This document shows positions 60,951 through 64,000 of a stretch of DNA of 64,000 bases, one piece after another. Source of the stretch: Paenibacillus periandrae. Its GTDB lineage: Bacteria; Bacillota; Bacilli; Paenibacillales; NBRC-103111. Both the position numbers and the translations under genes were made by a program. The DNA is taken from the NCBI RefSeq assembly GCF_022458865.1, contig NZ_JAJNMU010000025.1, forward strand, positions 62,001 to 126,000. Direction: 5' to 3'. The notes beneath the pieces were generated by a model that did not search any database, was not told where the DNA came from, and saw only the letters and a list, made by a program, of their open reading frames with translations. How positions within the stretch are numbered: position 1 is the stretch's first letter; each line of letters opens with the position of its first letter.

Positions 60951-62410
60951 TAGCCCCCTCCCCATGTTAAGGAAACTTCTTTCTCTTCTTCCGGAATAGG
61001 ATATTTGAGTGATAATGCCTCTAAAGCTTTCATTCCCTCTTCAAAACTTTCGCGATTCTTTCGACGCATCCGATTCTTTAAGCGGTTATCGATATGATGA
61101 TGGAAGAGCCACTGCTGACCATCGAACCACATTATCCGTCGGCTTGTTACAGTCAATGTAATGGCATCAAATACAATTTCGGATATTTCAACATTCCTTA
61201 GTGTGATTTGGTTTTCATCCAATTCCATAACCAAAACAAAATCGATATGATTGGCATAATCCGTTAATGCAATTTGATAATTCAATCCCTGTACCCACCG
61301 TATTTCCTTCCGTGCCAATGTACCCGGTACGTTTGACGAATCTTTTTCATGCATCGTTGTTCCTACAAAACCCGTAGTATTCGCACAAGCCTCCTTGTAC
61401 AGAGAAGCCTCTACTTCCCGGACCTCCCCGATAATGTACTGACCGGGATCCTGCCTGAGCGTTCGTGGAAATACAACGGCTACCATGGTTTTGTCGTCAC
61501 CCACAAATTCAGTTATATCACGATCGGGAAATCGAGACTTTAACCCAAGCTCCGGAGCATTTTCAGCAGAAACCGTAATTTTATCAGTTTCTGTTTCGGC
61601 AAATAGGGACAATAGGATGGTTGACTTTCCCGTTCCTGGCTCACCGGAAATGATGCATTTAGAACCACATCGAGCGATCATTCGGTAAATGGGAGCCGCC
61701 TTATCATCAATCGTTTCTAGCTTGGCTTGTTCTTTCAGTGTGAAATGCTCTACTGTATTTCGCCTAAATACAATTGTTGGTAACAGAGTTAAAGTTGGCT
61801 GTGTAATTACTACCCTTGTCCCGTCGTACAAACGCAATTCAGCATATTGTTTATCCCGACTCATGACTGCCGCTTCATCATTGCGCATTAAATTCTCGAT
61901 TAGTCGATAGACATCCTTGATGCTCCGATACTGCTCATGCATACGATGTTTCTCACCAATTTTTTTGTACCTTACTTCTGTACCGTTCACACGACATTTC
62001 CCAATGTTTCGATGCCGCTCCAACCATACACTTACCACACCCAGCCCCCATATTTCATGGAATAAGGCATCTATAAGATTCTGGTAGATAGAAGGATACT
62101 GTGTTTCTGTAAGCTTCATGTGCTCAACCTGCTGCTTAATAATAATTTTTATTTCTTGAACAGCTTCAGGATGCCCGATTGTTGCTCTATGTTGTTGGTT
62201 CAGATAGGACTTTTTCTCATCATCGGTTTTTGCGGAATCGAGACGTTGATCAAAGTATTTACTAATGACTTCAAGAGTTCCATCAAAAGCTCCCAGGGAA
62301 TAACCGGTTGTTGCAGCAGCTTTATTTTTTTGATTTTCACGAGTGTAATTAATCAACTGTTCAATGGTAACTTCTTTATTTTCCTTGGTTTCCTTTTCAA
62401 TGGCAGCCAT
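60950..62410 (-). CDS. tadA: TadA/CpaF-type secretion ATPase
   Basis: A 486-residue VirB11/GspE-family ATPase that powers Tad pilus assembly. Walker A is ISGEPGTGKSTILL (255-267), followed by an Asp-box-like VSAENAPELGLKSR and the Walker B/His-box area RTLRQDPGQYIIGEVREVEA, where E-V-R is the catalytic Glu region. The N-terminal half has the expected all-alpha domain with VSVWLERHRN and RLYDGTRVVITQPTL. The ATG begins one base after the TadZ gene stop. Tad machines of this type are rare but known in Gram-positives. Confidence 0.92.
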   Translation of the reverse strand: MAAIEKETKENKEVTIEQLINYTRENQKNKAAATTGYSLGAFDGTLEVISKYFDQRLDSAKTDDEKKSYLNQQHRATIGHPEAVQEIKIIIKQQVEHMKLTETQYPSIYQNLIDALFHEIWGLGVVSVWLERHRNIGKCRVNGTEVRYKKIGEKHRMHEQYRSIKDVYRLIENLMRNDEAAVMSRDKQYAELRLYDGTRVVITQPTLTLLPTIVFRRNTVEHFTLKEQAKLETIDDKAAPIYRMIARCGSKCIISGEPGTGKSTILLSLFAETETDKITVSAENAPELGLKSRFPDRDITEFVGDDKTMVAVVFPRTLRQDPGQYIIGEVREVEASLYKEACANTTGFVGTTMHEKDSSNVPGTLARKEIRWVQGLNYQIALTDYANHIDFVLVMELDENQITLRNVEISEIVFDAITLTVTSRRIMWFDGQQWLFHHHIDNRLKNRMRRKNRESFEEGMKALEALSLKYPIPEEEKEVSLTWGGG

Positions 62411-63508
62411 TTAACCCGTCCTTCCAGCAAACATTGCAGAAAAAAAGGATACTTTTTCATTTTTCGCCGTGATTAGAGGTAAATCGTAATCAGATATGAT
62501 GAGATCAACAAGCTTGCCAAGTCCATTCTTAAAATGTTTCGAGTTCTGTGCATTCATTGGCACATATGGGAGCGTAGCGATGTTGGGAGAATCCATATAG
62601 GTCGCTATACTTGATTTTGTACCGGTCCCCTGACCATCAAAATTTAAAATAAAGCTTGTCTTCCTCAAATCGATCTCAAACTGATGTTTCAAATCAGGCA
62701 TTACTCCATAAAATTCTTGCATTTCCTCTGCTTTACTCGTGGTACACATATACTTTCGCTGAATTGCCTTTAAAGCAACAAGTGTAAATGAATTATCCCA
62801 ATACGGACTAACGTCGAACAAGGTCACATCAAAAGCATGCTGCACAATTCCAATGATCTGCTCCAAGCGATTAGGAACAAACGTTCGTGCGTATTCCAGA
62901 TGCGGATTACCAGATATCTCAAATATTTTTTTTTCTTTTTCGCGGGCTATTTCTTTTACTCGCTCTGCAGTCAGCCCGCCTGATTCAAATTCACGATATA
63001 ACTGGAAAATGCCCTCAGGCACTGAGTTAAAAGCGTAGGGATCCAACCGAATGACCCCAATTGTGGCACTTGTTTTTTCTGATAGCTGTTGAGCAATGGA
63101 ATCGACAATTTTAGATGTACCCGATTTGCGATGGCAGGATACAAACGCGACTGCATTTTGCCGTTGTGACTGAAATCTCTCCGGAAATACGGTCCTGGCG
63201 ATCTCATCTTGTATTTGTGAATCGGTACGATCTACCAGGAAACTGGCCGATTTGATGTCGCAGGTCTCTTTGGCTTGTTCATAGTCTCCGTCCAAGCCAC
63301 GACGAACACCATAAACATAAATGATCTTTGCATTCGGGTACTCATTGACAGCATAGTCTAACAACTGTAATGACGTATGATCTAAAATGATTACCTCGGT
63401 TTCAATACGTTCTGTAAACTCGAAAACGTATTTCGTTGTTTGCAGGTCCTTGATATTTTGAACAATTGGTGCTAATCTACTCGTTTTTCCTACAACGATA
63501 GCCTTCAT
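62411..63508 (-). CDS. TadZ/CpaE-like localisation ATPase
   Basis: A 365-residue ParA-like protein. Residues 1-125 resemble an atypical receiver domain (VIILDHTSLQLLDYAVNEYP). The P-loop region VAFVSCHRKSGTSKIVDSIA near 140 has a deviant Walker A (KSGTSK), and FDVTLFDVSPYWDNS near 225 fits the switch/Walker B position. It would place the pilus machine in the cell. The ATG follows GGGGAG. A second, more distant copy lies at 19881. Confidence 0.75.
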   Translation of the reverse strand: MKAIVVGKTSRLAPIVQNIKDLQTTKYVFEFTERIETEVIILDHTSLQLLDYAVNEYPNAKIIYVYGVRRGLDGDYEQAKETCDIKSASFLVDRTDSQIQDEIARTVFPERFQSQRQNAVAFVSCHRKSGTSKIVDSIAQQLSEKTSATIGVIRLDPYAFNSVPEGIFQLYREFESGGLTAERVKEIAREKEKKIFEISGNPHLEYARTFVPNRLEQIIGIVQHAFDVTLFDVSPYWDNSFTLVALKAIQRKYMCTTSKAEEMQEFYGVMPDLKHQFEIDLRKTSFILNFDGQGTGTKSSIATYMDSPNIATLPYVPMNAQNSKHFKNGLGKLVDLIISDYDLPLITAKNEKVSFFSAMFAGRTG

Positions 63509-63511
63509 ATG

Positions 63512-64000
63512 TCACTCCCCATTTACAGCATAAATCAGTTTATAACCTTCCTGAACGGCCATTTTTAACACAGCGTATTCATCTGATTTGAGATATATTT
63601 TTGCTTCTGTCGGCTTCGCTGTACCCTCGGAGCGATCGTCAACTCCTTTTTGATTTTTGACTGTCTTATTGGTAGAGTCCATGATATAACGTAACCGAAC
63701 ATTCTCAAATACAGGTTTAGTTAACGGTCTCTCGGGAGTATCTTTTACTTGTTCAACCACTTCTGGAAGGCCAAGCAGCTTGGACTGGGTATTCGCTTTT
63801 GCTGCCTGACTTTGCTTGAGTTTCTCACTCGGAAACAGCCAAATGTCACCTGTATCCCCATTCCGGCCTGTCCAGTCAAGTACTTCCCACCATGACGCAG
63901 GAATCGGATATTCTTTTTCTCCTTTTTTTGGGGCAAAGATGGTATCTCCAACATAATTCACGGTTAAAAAATCACCTGGATGGAGCGTCTGAACCATGGT
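63512..64000 (-). CDS. CpaB/RcpC-like protein, C-terminal part (cut by window edge)
   Basis: The C-terminal 162 codons of a gene that continues off the right edge. TLHPGDFLTVNYVGDTIFAP matches the SAF/CpaB turn (I-x-P-G-D-x-V), and the end ...EAKIYLKSDEYAVLKMAVQ with EGYKLIYAVNGE fits the CpaB C-terminal repeat where an A-L--A---G-L motif is typical. CpaB helps assemble the outer part of Tad pili. It is the first visible gene of the tad locus. The sequence is open at the edge, so the listed ATG at 63997 is not necessarily the start. Confidence 0.65.
   Translation of the reverse strand, partial: TMVQTLHPGDFLTVNYVGDTIFAPKKGEKEYPIPASWWEVLDWTGRNGDTGDIWLFPSEKLKQSQAAKANTQSKLLGLPEVVEQVKDTPERPLTKPVFENVRLRYIMDSTNKTVKNQKGVDDRSEGTAKPTEAKIYLKSDEYAVLKMAVQEGYKLIYAVNGE

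Noticed and set aside
1..64000. CRISPR arrays, tRNA or rRNA genes, phage structural genes, conjugation relaxase.
   Set aside because: No spaced direct repeats, tRNA-like cloverleafs, rRNA signatures, capsid or tail proteins, or relaxase motifs were seen on either strand. The element type therefore stays open.

Overview
The window looks like part of a large low-GC Gram-positive replicon, most likely Bacillales and perhaps Paenibacillaceae. Shine-Dalgarno sites are strong, TTG and GTG starts are frequent, and there is a surface-layer (SLH) protein and a Tad-type pilus locus. It carries its own replication accessory genes (SSB, a primase-like protein, a beta clamp, RadC, a DNA cytosine methyltransferase), which fits a megaplasmid or large integrative element better than core chromosome. 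Nearly every gene is on the minus strand. The exception is a GC-rich short-chain dehydrogenase region near 17.4-18.5 kb. I see no rRNA, tRNA or CRISPR array.

Layout. 0-16 kb is a replication and maintenance module: C5 methyltransferase (cut by the edge), SSB, a primase-like gene split by a 2.55-kb group II intron, a PP-loop (PAPS reductase-like) enzyme, a DUF4258/YgiT toxin-antitoxin-like pair, DnaN, a large PD-(D/E)XK nuclease-like protein, a GAF membrane protein, RadC, and a DUF3990 ADP-ribosyltransferase-like toxin with an overlapping partner. 16-19.3 kb is a patchwork of acquired and decaying DNA: an acetyltransferase tail, a TetR/SDR pair with two operators, a truncated second SDR, a 66-bp perfect palindrome and a methionine aminopeptidase pseudogene. 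19.3-23.4 kb has a second TadZ/CpaE-like ATPase and a coiled-coil DUF2325 protein. 23.5-42.5 kb is an AT-rich biosynthetic cluster of about 18 genes: APS kinase, a sulfatase-fold enzyme, an ABC-ATPase/GNAT fusion, two radical SAM/SPASM enzymes, an HprK-like kinase, a PPDK-like ATP-grasp protein, a ureohydrolase, two DegT aminotransferases and one class III aminotransferase, a GT-B protein, an aldo-keto reductase, a TIM-barrel epimerase, a nucleoside deoxyribosyltransferase-like protein, a GNAT, a P-loop kinase and two unknowns. 43.3-48.4 kb has a nucleotidyltransferase-like protein and a three-gene ABC exporter between dead IS630 and IS4 remnants; these probably belong with the cluster. 49.5-64 kb has two giant secreted proteins, an SLH protein, and a tad locus (minor pilins, small pilin-like peptide, TadC, TadB, TadA, TadZ, CpaB-like) that runs off the right edge.

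The most notable signal is a recurring leader RNA found four times (about 5.2, 9.4, 16.0 and 57.6 kb), each time upstream of a different gene: primase, dnaN, the ART toxin pair and the SLH gene. Each copy has a short hairpin whose loop can pair with bases just after a GTTA..GAAG core, then a small hairpin. In three copies that small hairpin shares bases with a long terminator; in the fourth a separate terminator follows. Stems are kept by compensating changes. This looks like an undescribed riboswitch-like or antiterminator family that co-regulates the replicon. The second most notable feature is the biosynthetic cluster, whose enzyme mix I cannot match to a known product class.
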